Below, piece by piece: positions 11,686 through 24,200 of a DNA stretch of 64,000 nucleotides. This DNA comes from Blastobasis lacticolella (lineage: Eukaryota; Arthropoda; Insecta; Lepidoptera; Blastobasidae): assembly GCA_905147135.1 (NCBI GenBank), contig LR990060.1, positions 326,001 to 390,000 on the forward strand. Direction: 5' to 3'. The notes below the pieces were generated by a model. The model ran no database searches, was not told the DNA's origin, and was given only the letters and a program-made list of their open reading frames with translations. Each line of letters opens with the position of its first letter. Position 1 is the stretch's first letter. The position numbers and the translations under genes are program-made.

Positions 11686-11872
11686 CCCACGCACATTAAT
11701 ATTGTGGAATAAACTCCCTTAAGACTTTAACATGGAGTTCTTCAAGAAGGGGTGAAAAGTTTTTACGGGGTCATCAACACGTGGGTGATGCCCCTGGTAT
11801 TCTAAACGTCCATAGGCTGCTTACCATAGGGCAGGCCGTAAGCTTGTTTGTCACCTTAGTGGCACTGTGCGT
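11686..11872 (+). mobile_element. Jockey/CR1-like LINE 3' end
   Basis: The CCCACGCACATTAATATTGT, GGAATAAACTCCC, GAGTTCTTCAAGAAGG to GGCAGGCCGTAAGCTTGTTT series matches the copy at 58735. Confidence 0.7.
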
Positions 11873-11923
11873 GTTCATGTCCATCGGGCTCGACCGTTTA
11901 ACTCGTACGGATTATACATCGCC

Positions 11924-12026
11924 ATCTCACTCGCTCAAACCGCAACCGAGTGAGATGAAGTTTATTTTATTTAGTTTCATTCAGTTATTCAAGGCTCGAT
12001 GTATCGAGCCTTCAATAACTGAATGC
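11924..12026. repeat. Two adjacent hairpins
   Basis: The first has 10-bp arms (ATCTCACTCG / CGAGTGAGAT). The second (11978-12025) has 23-bp arms with one mismatch (CATTCAGTTATTCAAGGCTC arm) and a 2-base loop. Confidence 0.75.
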
Positions 12027-12121
12027 TAACGACGAATTATTTAAATGGTCGTGCTCGATAGACATGTAATCACACGCCCACAGTAAGTAGTAAAAAAATA
12101 ATTAATGACTATGTTCAAAGC

Positions 12122-12222
12122 GGCAATTAATGCACATCGGCTAGTTTCGGCTTCGTATTTGCTCACACGCGTGCGACAGAGACAACGCTCTACGAAACTG
12201 AACTAGCCGATGTTCATTATTT
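12122..12222. mobile_element. Small MITE
   Basis: AATGCACATCGGCTAGTTTC (left) and AACTAGCCGATGTTCATT (right) are inverted; about 100 bp. Confidence 0.6.
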
Positions 12223-12259
12223 AGGTACGGCCAAAGAGTTTGACTTATATCATCATCAT

Positions 12260-12556
12260 CATCATCTTGGCGTTAATGTCCCGGTTGTGCTCTCGCGCAC
12301 GAGGGCCCGGGCTCCGCCTTGACCATGATCCAGGATTTGGCAGGTCAGATAATTACAGTGGAGCGACTGATATCTGACCTCCATGCCCCTGCTACCAGGG
12401 GAACCTGACCAGATTGGATCATGGTTACACATCCAGTCGCCTGAATGTGCAGGTTTCATCACGATGTTTTCCCTCACCGTAAGAGCATCGGTTAGTATTC
12501 AACTAATGTACATAACTCAGAAAACAGTCATTCTCTAACCGCTCGGCCACCGACAC
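12260..12556 (-). mobile_element. Family-3 SINE
   Basis: CATCATCATCATCTTGGCGT tail and a shortened head (CTAACCGCTCGGCCACCGAC). Confidence 0.8.
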
Positions 12557-12569
12557 TATAAGTCAAACA

Positions 12570-14025
12570 GTTATAATTATATATAATTAGTCTGTGGGTG
12601 CGGCTGACAACTGTATTTAAATTTTTTTATCGATCTTACTGTAGATGGTATAAAGTGAATTCAATATTTATCATAGATACTATATTATTATATACCTCAA
12701 TTATATAGTATTAAAACTGGCTTTATATTAAGCCTGTCCATAATCTTATATCTCTAAGGTTTTCTAAATGTTTGTCTCGTAGCTTTTCTAAATGTCTATT
12801 TTATACTCGACTATGTAACAACGAATTGAATATCCAAAGAATAAATATATCAATGTCTAAGCCGCTAGTATACCTCATATTAACTATTGAGCTTTAAATG
12901 TCTATTAAAACATATTTAAAATACTTAATAAGAAATGTTATTATGTTTTTTCGAAATAAAACATTGTGATTTAAAACGCAACTTTTATTGACTAAATTAA
13001 TATATTTATTTATAAGACATAATACATAACTAACAGAAAAATACAGTTCAATATTCTCCCATGACTTACACATATAACTTTGTATAAAACACAATAATTG
13101 TTTAGCTAAAATGCACGAGTATCCATTGACTAGAGTAAACGTTTAATTATTTAACTATAATTAGTTTATTTTGTATTCTATACACGTAAACTATCTTTTA
13201 ATTAAAGTTACACAAATGATAAACAAAAAAGTGCATTAACCTGTGTGCCGTAGCTGTTAGTTATGAAAAATGAATTCAATAAGTTACAATTAAATATTTT
13301 TATTATACACGCGAAAGTTCAAGTACAATGTGCAATGGAACTGGAACAAACTGGAACGCGTGGCTCATAGAATAAGTCATTATTATATCACGCGTTTTAG
13401 AACGTGGAGTGATTCAAAAATGCTAATTGTTATAGTTTTTTGCTTTTTATTAAAATACTATCTATCAAATAAACAATTTATTCGGTGATACTTTTTGTTT
13501 AGTTCTTCAGCTATCCTCTGTATATTTTTAGATTGGAATTATAGCCTGTCACGCTAATCTAGACGTCCAAAAATATATTTTTTACGATGAAAGGACGCCA
13601 CATTCGCCTAATAAAATAAAGAATTTGACAAATTTACCGAACTAGTCAATTTATTTATTTTATTTAGTCTATGTACGAGCCGTTTTACCACGCATGTGCA
13701 AGATACAGCATAACATGGGGTTCTTGAAGTCAACAGGTATCAGGTGACCACTTTACATCAGGTGGACCATGTGACTATGTGACTACACAATAAAAAAATA
13801 CATTTGTCAATCTTTTCTGTAACTTTGTTCGAAAGATAGTTTAACCAACGCAAGCAAAAAGCCGCGACTTCAAATGCTTTATATTTAATTGACAAACTAA
13901 TTAACAATTGTGTAAAATACTTATTCCAGCGTTTAATTTTAATAACATTAACCGGAACAAACAGTTCCATCAAATAAGATTTAATACTTTATATAACAAT
14001 TCAAGCTATAAAAAATGAAACAAAT
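12570..14025. other. AT-rich intergenic sequence, possibly gene 2 3' UTR
   Basis: There are no coding frames. Minus-strand AATAAA signals occur (for example about 12985-12990), so the gene 2 3' UTR may extend into it. Confidence 0.35.
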
Positions 14026-14028
14026 AAT

Positions 14029-14372
14029 CATCTTGGCGTTAATTTTCCTGTTGTGCGCTCACACGCGAGGGCCCGGGGTCCGCCTTGACCATGATCCAGG
14101 ATTTGGCAGGTCAGGTAAATACAGTGGAGCGACTGCCATCTAACCTCCGTGACCCTGTTAATCAGGGGAACCTGACATGGATCATGGTTACTCATTCAAT
14201 CGCCTGAATGTGAAGGTTTCGGATGTTTGCCCTCACCGTAAGAGCATCGGTTAGTGTTCAACTAATGTACATAACTCAGAAGAGAGTCATTGGTACACGG
14301 CGGCGCTGGGTATCTAACCCGGTACCTCGGGTTACGAGTCGGACCTCTTAACCATTAGGCCACCGATACTCC
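14029..14372 (-). mobile_element. Family-3 SINE, full length
   Basis: It runs from ATCATCTTGGCGTTAATTTT to AACCATTAGGCCACCGATAC. Confidence 0.82.
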
Positions 14373-15173
14373 AACTAATACAAATATCTTCACACAATTA
14401 TTCGTATCTCACTATTTTGTCTGCTAATTGTTTCTTGTTCGTTAATAAACATTTAATTTCTTATTAACATTAAAATTACCAAACATTTAATATCCGAGAA
14501 CTAGGCAGAATATACAAAAATACATTACACGTTCAATATTTCAATTGTTTAACAATTAATCGTTTTAATTTATAACGTTATTCCCTATATATATTATATT
14601 AACAAAACGAGATTTTGACATACTTCATGTCTATATATGACTTTCCAAATAAAATAAAAACGAAATTGAATTATTTATGAGTAGGGTAGGCAATAGAAAA
14701 GCTACCGAATTCAACGTACAAACTACTGAAGCGATTTCATCAAACAAGGCAATGAACCGTACATTTTGTCATTCGTTGGCAGTTATTTAGTTATCGTCCG
14801 AAAGCTATTAAGTAGATGAAAGTCCATTCACATTCGCCGCACTATAGCTGACTATACCTAACTTGGATGGAGAGACTCAGGCTTGAGAGACTACCACCAG
14901 CGGGGTGGTTTTGGTAAACTAGTGACTAAATGTCAAACAGAAATGTCGCGAGTTAGTCCGTGGCTTCGTATGGGCCTCTCAACCGTTTCATATTTATTAC
15001 TCTGTCGCGTATGAGAACCATCGACAATACCACGGACGAACACGCAAAATTGTAAGTCCATGGTGTTTGACAGTTCATAATTGGGATCGATTCTAGTTTG
15101 ACGTTTATCAAAATAGAGGGAGAGATTTGTCAGAAGATTCCATTCGGCAGTCTCTTTCTCCCCTTCAACCCTC

Positions 15174-15274
15174 TTATATAGCTGTCTCCTTTGCACGACT
15201 CGTGGCTGCCGCCGGCTGCAGATCCTCGTACGGCGGCGGAGGCTCATCTTCCACATCCAATTCCACTTCGCTCT
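15174..15274 (-). CDS. Gene 2 exon 9 (PPPPY and stop)
   Basis: The acceptor is TTTCCTCCAG and the stop TAA is at 15176-15174. The exon encodes SEVELDVEDEPPPPYEDLQP and a short basic tail. Asp/Glu residues directly flank the PPPPY. Confidence 0.82.
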
Positions 15275-18200
15275 CTGGAGGAAAGAATACTATTAAAAAA
15301 AAATAACATACACTATTAAAAATATTCGAGCTAATGTATAATTGCGAAAAAGGCACAAATTTCGTAGATGAGGACCCAATACTAGGTTTATATAATTCTT
15401 GTACAAGATTTGACCGGCACTAATGAATCCACGAATTTAACTCAAACGAAATTAAAATGGTGCGGAGGATGCGCGATTCAACAAAATACGTAAATATCAG
15501 GGTAACTTTAAATTAGTTCTTGATACCAAATGCATGTGCAACTATTTGGCACCAACATGGCACCAACTATGAAAATATGACGATACCTAATGGAGCGAAA
15601 GAGCACCACGAAAGATACAAATACTACGAACTAACTCGAATTGACAGGACTTGGATCGTATCAATCAAGGCGATGTCCTATAAGGCTGATATCAAGTCAG
15701 CTCATTTCAAGGAACTTTCTCCCCAGCACTCTAAGGTTGTGGAATCAACTACCTGGAGAGGTTTTTCCTGGAGAGTACAACATGGGGTTCTTCAAGAAAG
15801 GGATGAAAAGGTTGACAACGCTTGGGTGATACCCCTGGTATTGCAAACGGCCATAGGCTGCGGTGACTGCTTACCATCAGGCAGGCCGGAAGCTTGTTTG
15901 TCACATTAGAGGTTTAAAAAGAATACAATATTTTTTTTATACCGTTGTTGTCACATGTCGTTCCTGAGCATTATACATGTTGTAAAAGTCAGTCGAATTT
16001 ATGTTCAAATATTTGATAAAACGCATTAACATCTCGGACCCATACCATACCATAGCTGGGAGATTCACGATAACAATAAAACCTAACTGGCTGACGTATA
16101 ACAAGAAAATTGAACTCACCAGAGAAAGCCCCCGACTGCGGCCTGTGCGCGGGCGCAAGAATGTCCCCATCGCTGGCGTGACGCGCGCGCGCGCCCAGCA
16201 CTCCCCCCGCCCCCAGCGCTGCCCCCGCCACCCCCAGCGTGCCCCCCGTGCCCCCCAGGGTGCCCCCCGGGGCCCCCAGCGGCGCCGGGGTTGCCCCCCG
16301 TGCTAGGCTGCCGCGTTCAGAGAGGTAGCACGCGCCGCCTTCCCAGCCTACTGCTTCTGTAAGTTGGGGAGATCATCATCATAAGCGACTTATTGCCATA
16401 AGTCGTCCAATGCTGGGCACAGTCCTAATGAGCGCTGCACCCATTCGGCTTGATGTATCCAGTATCCACCTGCCTACAGCCTTTCGCAAATCGTCACTTC
16501 ATCTGGCTGGAGGGCGGCCCACAGTACGCTTTCCGAGTCACGGTCTCCACTCAAGAATTTGTTTAGGTAGCTACGGTACCCCAGCGGATGTCGGTTCTTC
16601 AGCCGGTAGGATGACCACTCATCCACAAGCCGCAAAAGAGATACAAGTAGCGATTTTAAAAAGTACAGTTCAAGAGCTTTACTTGACGGTGGCTCTTTTC
16701 CACACGCGCACTGCTTGATTCCCTACAAGTTTACCTAAGTCCTATTTGTATCTACTCTCCCCTTTCTGGGGCTCGGACAGCACATATAACATTGTCGAAT
16801 GTCGTCGCCGTCAGCGCCACATCCTTTTCTTGTGCCACGCTACACAAAACCCTTTCAATGAATTCCCCTCCGAAGATACGAGGTTCACAAAATATATTGG
16901 TCCCACCTCCTTCCGCTCTAGCCCCGGTAGCATGACGCTACGCTCCGACTCGTACCGCTTGCAAATCCACAGAACGTGGTCCCTACTCTCCTCCCCATGA
17001 CCGATTGCACTCAGCAGTTTTGGATAATCCGAATTTTTTGAGCCTGGAGTTTAACCGCCCGTGTCCGGTGAGCATCTGCGTGGTAACATGGTCTGGCTCT
17101 ACCTACGTGGCCCTAATCCGCTCCGTCACACGAGGGAAGTAGCCTCGCAGATAGCTCCCCTTGTCCGCGGCCTGCCAACGCTCTTCCCGCACCATTTCCT
17201 TTGCTTAAATTGTATGTAAAGTTCGTCTACCCGTTGATTTAAAAAAATACTTGTCTCTCACCAACAGAAGGCGGCGGTCCGTAGGGCGCGGTCCGCGGCG
17301 CCGGCATCGCCAGCGGCGCCCATTCCACTTCGTCCACAACCAGGTCTAGGTCCAGGTCGAACGTGTGGGTGCGGTATCTGGGATTTGGTGGGAATGTAAG
17401 CAGAAGGTTCATTTGGTTATACCACTAAGGTGGCAAACAAGCTTATGGCCTGCCTGATGGTAAGACTTTTGTGATACCTACCAAGGGTATCACTCATGTG
17501 CTGCTGACCCCGTGCTTTTCCTAACTTTCTTGAAGAACTCAAAAGAAAACCTCTGCAGTAATAGTAGCAGTAATGGTAATTAAAGAGGCACAAAGACGGT
17601 CGGTGTGGCGTGGGAGGAGGCCTTTGTCCAACAGTGGGCACCCTCCGGCTGAGATGATGATGATACCAAATTGCCCTCCATCCTTTCCTTTGTACTATAG
17701 TTGGGGTGAAAAATCAGGTTCACAGATATGTCAAAGTTCGGCACCGAATCCTTACTAATTCTCCAATAAACGACTTTTGGTAGCAAACAATAAACTGAAC
17801 TTATTCCCAACCCCCCGCTAAACTCAAAACAGTTAACTTCACCCCGTTTCAGACCCTGACCGGCGATTCTCTCGCAACCCAGAGTTATATGTATATATGT
17901 CGCACCAGTGCAATGTCATTAAGGGTGCAAATCGCTCACCTTTTCAGTCTCATACGCTTATTACATTTAACTAAATTCAGAAGCAAAAAGCGTGACAGCA
18001 AATCAAAGTGGAATGTATGGCTCACAGAATAAAGTCAATTTTTGTATCACTTATATTATGTCACGCGTCGCTCCGCTTTTCAAAAATCCTTGATACAAAA
18101 ATGGACCTTATTCTATGAGCAATACATTCCACTTTGATTTTCTCTCACGCTTTTTGCCACTGAATTTAGGCATATGTAATAACGCATAAGGGCTTTATTC

Positions 18201-21200
18201 GCTCACCTTTCCAGTCCTACAGTCACCGCAACATCGCCAAACCTAGGACCAAGAACCCTACGTCGCCAAACACGTCAATAAGCTCACGGTTCCCCTCCTC
18301 CATTTTGTCTATTAGCTTTTCTTGCACCGCCTACCTTCTTTTTACCCATTATCTCCTGGTTGACTGGTAGATAATGTTATTATAGCTTTAAGTCCGCCAC
18401 TGTAGGTACTATTTTGTGCATGAAGATTTATTAAATAAATAAAATAAGGGTGACATTTGCTCACCTCTCCAGCTCGACGGAGTCGTCTCTCCGTGAGCGG
18501 ATGGTCTCGTTGCGCGTCTGCTTGGACAGCTTGTCGCGGGCTAGGCGGGATAGGTCGTTGTCGATTGCGGTTGGCACTGGACAGGGTATCAAAAGAACGG
18601 TTTTTTTTGACGACCTGAACGGGTCTGCCGTGTGGTGTCTGGCAGAGTACAATAGCACCAACCCCTTACACTCGTGGGTGTCGTATAAGGCGACTAATGT
18701 TTAGAGACAAAAGATCTAGAGTCTCCGTAAACTGGAAAATGAGCAGCAGCATTTTCCATTGTTATGTTTGCAACACTGCGATCTCCAACCCGCCTGCCAA
18801 GCGTGGAGATTATGGCAATAACCTCCCCTTTTGTGGGAGAGGCCTGCAGTGGACTGTTATGGGCTGTGGTGATGAGTGGTTCAGTGGTCAACATGCCAGT
18901 CATTCAGAGAGGTCCCGGGTTCGATTCCAGGCCAGGCAGAAATTGAAATGATGAATTTTAATGTCTGTTACGGTTCTGGGTGTTCTTTGTTTAATAAGTG
19001 AGTATATATAAAAAAAGTATATAAGTCGTATATCAGGTAGCTAGTACAAGCTTTGCTTAGTTTGGGGCTAGATGGCGCTGTGTGAATTTGTCCACTATTA
19101 TTTATTTATTTATTATTATTATATCATACTGTAGGCACACAGGCAAGCGGGCCACCTGATGCAAAGTGGTCACCACAGCCTATAGACATTAGTAACACCA
19201 AGGGTATCGCCAATGCGTTGCCCACCTCTATAACACGTTGTTCTGGCAGCAAAAAGGCAAATGCCCCTCCACTGCCAAAGCCACGGTTCCCCAAATCCCC
19301 ACCCCATGGAGCACTGGAGACCTTACTCACCGGCAGAAACAAAAAACTACTTAAAAGAGATTTTATAGGTTATAAAAATTTCGTGGTTATTCACTACACT
19401 TTCAACGCACACTACTCGTGACCATGACGCATGCTGCATCGTAATATCGAGGTAAAAATAATACTAATCGTGGTAATAATCCAGATAACATGTGCGATGA
19501 AAGTGTAGAAAGATTTTAATCCACACATATTTTGTCTCATGTCTAGCCAAGAAAGTGCTTTGACAGTTTTAACCAAAACTTCCCGTGTAAGGTTTAGCCT
19601 TGAATATTAATTGCAAAATATCCCGGACATCAGCCTGTACGAGATTAGTATGGCTCTCAAACAGCTTAAGAACAACAAGGCGCCGGGTGATGATGGAATT
19701 ACGGCTGAGCTTCTGAAAGCTGGTGGCAAACCTGTGCTTAAGACCCTTCAGAAGCTGTTCAATTCCGTCATCCTCGAGGGCAAAACGCCGGAAGCATGGC
19801 ATAGAAGCATAGTCATATTGTTCTTCAAGAAAGGTGATAAGGCTCTCTTGAAGAACTTCAGACCAATATCGCTGCTGACCCATGTCTATAAGCTGTTTTC
19901 GAGAGTCCTTACGAATCGTCTCGCACGCAGGTTTGATGACTTCCAGCCTCCCGAACAAGCCGGATTCCGAAAAGGTTTTAGTACCATAGACCACATACAT
20001 ACGCTGCGGCAGGTTGTACAGAAGACCGAAGAGTATAACCGGCCATTATGCTTGGCGTTTGTGGACTATGAGAAAGCCTTCGATTCGATCGAAACTTGGG
20101 CGGTGCTCCAGTCTCTACAGCGGTGCCAAATTGACTATCGATATATCGAAGCATTGAAGTGTTTGTACAAAAACGCCACTATGTCAGTTCGTCTCCAGGA
20201 CAAGACCACAGAACCTATTCAGCTGCAGCGAGGTGTTAGACAAGGTGATGTCATATCTCCGAAGTTGTTTACCGCTGCACTGGAGGATATCTTTAGGCTT
20301 CTGGACTGGGACGGACTTGGCATCAATATTAACGGCGAGTACCTCACGCACCTCAGATTTGCTGACGATATCGTAGTCATGGCTGAAACCCTGGAAGACT
20401 TGGGCAAAATGCTCGATGACCTCTGTAGTGCCTCTCAACAAGTAGGTCTTAAAATGAACATGGACAAGATGAAAATTATGTCGAATGTCCATGTTGTGCC
20501 TACTCCAGTGACAGTTGGAGGCACTCCACTTGAAGTTGTTGACGACTATACATACCTAGGACAAATAGTCCGGCTAGGTAGGTCCAATTTCGAGAAAGAG
20601 GTCAGTCGACGAATCCAACTCGGTTGGGCAGCGTTCGGGAAGCTACGCCACATATTTTCGTCCCAATTACCGCAGCGTCTCAAGACGAAGGTCTTTGACC
20701 AATGTGTGTTGCCAGTGATGACTTACGGAGCTGAAACGTGGCCACTCACTATGGGCCTTATAAGAAAGCTAACTGTTACCCAAAGGGCAATGGAAAGAGC
20801 TATGCTCGGAGTTTCTTTGCGCGATCGAGTCAGAAATGAGGAGATCCGCAAGCGAACCAAGGTCACCGACATAGCTCTAAGGATTGCCAGACTGAAGTGG
20901 CAGTGGGCAGGGCACATAGCTCGAAGAACAGATGGCCGATGGGGCAGTAAAGTTCTCGAGTGGCGACCACGTACCGGTAGACGCAGCGTGGGTAGGCCTC
21001 CTACAAGGTGGACCGACGACCTGGTAAGGATCGCAGGTACCAGCTGGATGCGGAAAGCACGGGACCGGTCTTTGTGGAGATCTCTGGGGGAGGCCTATGC
21101 CCAGCAGTGGGCGTCTTCTGGCTGATATGATGATGATGATTAATTGCAATGTAAAATCAACCTTATTGTTGTATGAAATGCAGCTGATCAGAATATAACC

Positions 21201-24200
21201 GATCGTTGTTGGAAACTTCACGACAAAGTCTAGACTCTAGTAGACATTCAAACATTTTCTAAACTGATGAATTTAGGGTAATGAAATAAATCATGTTGAT
21301 TAAACTAGCTTTGAAGTAAAAAAACGCATTGAAATCGGTCCATCCGTACGGGAGCCGTTTTTATAACCCTCATTGTTTTATAAATGGTATAGAAGAGCTT
21401 CGATAATAGCATTAAACTCTTCTGTGGCGAAGGACTACACTTAGACTACTACACTACTGATGTAAACTACATGCATCCACTTTCATTCTCGGCATCATAC
21501 CATTAGCATCAACATCCCCAATATAAAAACTGGGTGTTTCAGAAGCGTCCGTGTCCTTCTGATCGTCGCTGCAGGCTTCCTTGCGTGACTTCTTGATGTT
21601 GGTGTGGTGTTTCTTGCAACGCATGACCTCCTTGCTACCAGACTCCACTGAGGCTGATGAGCCCCCGGCTGTTGTCTGGGGGCTGCTCTTCTCTGAGGCT
21701 GGGTGGTCGGGATCTGTAATGATATTGCAAAGGTGGAGAAGGGAATCCGGCAGCCAATGTTGGCAATGGCGATGGAGAAGGAAAATGTAGTAATACAGAA
21801 TGCAATAAATACATTAATTGATTGATTGTAGTTTGCCCGCCTGGCCGAGTTGTTGTAGCCAGGGGACCGAAGTCCAAATAACGCTTCTAGGATCTTGTAT
21901 TTAAAGCGTGGTAGATTGAACATTGTGATGGAACGCCGTGTGGTGTCCGGCTGAATAGAATAGCACCAACCCTTCACACTCATGGGTGTCGTACAAGGCG
22001 ACTAATGTTTTCGAGGCAAAAGATCAAGAGTCTCCGTATTCTGGAAAAAGGGCAGCAGCATTTTCCATTGTTATATTTAAACACTGCGATCTCCAACCCG
22101 CCTGCCAAGCATGGAGATTATGGCAATACCCTCCCCTTTCGTGGGAGAGGCCTGTTACGGGCTGTGGTGATGATGATGAGATGGAACATTCCATTAGCGT
22201 TATGTAGTTCTTTTTTTATTGCACTAAGGTAGAAAACAAGCTTACGGACTGCCTGATGGGAAGCAGTCACGATAGCCTATGCACGTTTACAATATCAGGA
22301 ACATGACCCACGCGTTGATTTGATTGTCGTTTATCCAACGAAGTCCTTGTTTAGGCGAGCTCCCAGGTTGGACTATTGTGATTGCTACATATCAGTAGGG
22401 ACTTCTTAAGTAATTGGAACGGCTCCTGTTATTGTTCTGAAAATCGAAGTGTAGCAGCTCCACACGAAATGAATGGACGACCTGGTAAGAGAGTCCGTGG
22501 GTCGATGAATGCATGATAAAGGCACAAAGCCGAGCGGATTGGAAGGCGTGGGATTGAAATATTGTAACCAATATGCCTGCCACTCACCAACACGTGGCTT
22601 GATCCTGTGCCATGATCAAATAGGCTTGATTCAACCAAACCAGACACGGTCATGTAGCACGACGTCCTCCCAAAATTCTTCACCACACACGATCAGCTTG
22701 GCAACTTAATCAAGCAGCATGATGGAGTATAATGGCCACAATTGTGCAGCAGTGAACGCCCAGTAGCTGGGACGATGATGATGATTACTGACGATGAGGG
22801 TGATAGATAAATTGCAGCAAAAACAGTCATCCTCACCTTGTTCGCTATCCCCCGGCAGTTTGAGAGGTATATAGAGGTGTGTGTCCGACCGCTCCCAGTC
22901 CCTTCTGTGTAGGACCTCGTGAATGACTGAGGGGGCGGAGTGGTAGCGACCCTCGGAGCCCTCGGCCTCCTGTCCTGTATGGGAGCCGATGATGGCTCGC
23001 AGGCGGCTGGGGATCTCCTCGTGGCTGCGGTGCGCAGATAGGGGTTGTTTGTGGCCTGCGAATGGAGAATAGATATTATTTTTACAACTAAAAACAAGAA
23101 TAAGAATATTTATTGCCATAAGACTAAACGACACTACACATAATTATAATACAGAAAAGAACAACCATTGCCTAATAAGTTAGGTCTTCTATAGATAGGC
23201 CACAAAACTGGACTGGAACATCACCTGGCCAAGAAGTAGGTGGGTGGGTCATGTTTCGGGAATGAACGTCACTTGACGACGTTTCTCGGAAATCTCTTGA
23301 GTTCAGCCCCGAAATGACGCAGTTTGCAGTTACATCGCTGGTTGTATCGTGTGATCTCTCTATAGGATAGCCGCCTGTTGTTTTTATATTCCAACGTTTT
23401 GTATTAGTAGTATTATAAAAAGCATATTCTGGCGTTAATGTCTCGGTTATGCTCTCGAGCACGAGGGCCCGGGGTCCGCCTTGACCATGATCCAGGATTT
23501 GGCGATCAGGTAATTACAGTGGAGCGACTACCACCTGACCTTCGTGACCCTCCTACTAGGGGAACCTGACCAGATTGGATCATGGTTACAAATTAAGTTA
23601 CCTGAATTTGCAGGATTTATCACGATGTTTTCCATCACTGTTAGAATTCAACTAATATACATAACTTTAGAAAAGAGTCATTGATATATGGCTGCAGCGG
23701 GATTCGAACCCGGTACCTCTCGCTTACGAGTCGGATACTCAACCGCCCGGCCACCGACGCGCTGTAGTATTCGCAATCAGTTTAATTAAATATTGTGCAT
23801 TGAGTAGATATCGTACCTGAAGTGCTGGGCAGGTGGAGCGACGCGACACTGCTGCCGAGCCGCCGCCGCGGACTCTCTGCGAACGTGAGCATCTATTACA
23901 TTTTGATTAGAGCCTAGAGAGGCACTGGATCAGACCACCTGATGGTGCGTGGCTATCGTCGGACATCGGCAAAGGCGGATGCGGTGCCGGCGTTTATGCT
24001 ACCTTTGTGAATGCTATCAACTTTACTATAAGCATCTTACATTGTTTATTTTACTTTCTTCTTCTTCTACCAGATTTAAAATAATGTCTGTTTTTTTTTT
24101 CATTCTTATGGATAAACAAAATATCCAAGTTGTCCGTGAAATTCAGCAAAGTAGGATGTACAGGACCAACCTGTTCCACTGACGTAGTTTCTTTTATACC

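Noticed and set aside
16001..16306. 101-codon plus-strand frame rich in Pro and Arg
   Set aside because: Antisense to gene 2 exon 8; its long C-runs exclude stops. No splice support on the plus strand.
20184..20492. 102-codon minus-strand frame
   Set aside because: Shadow of the RTE reverse transcriptase frame on the other strand.
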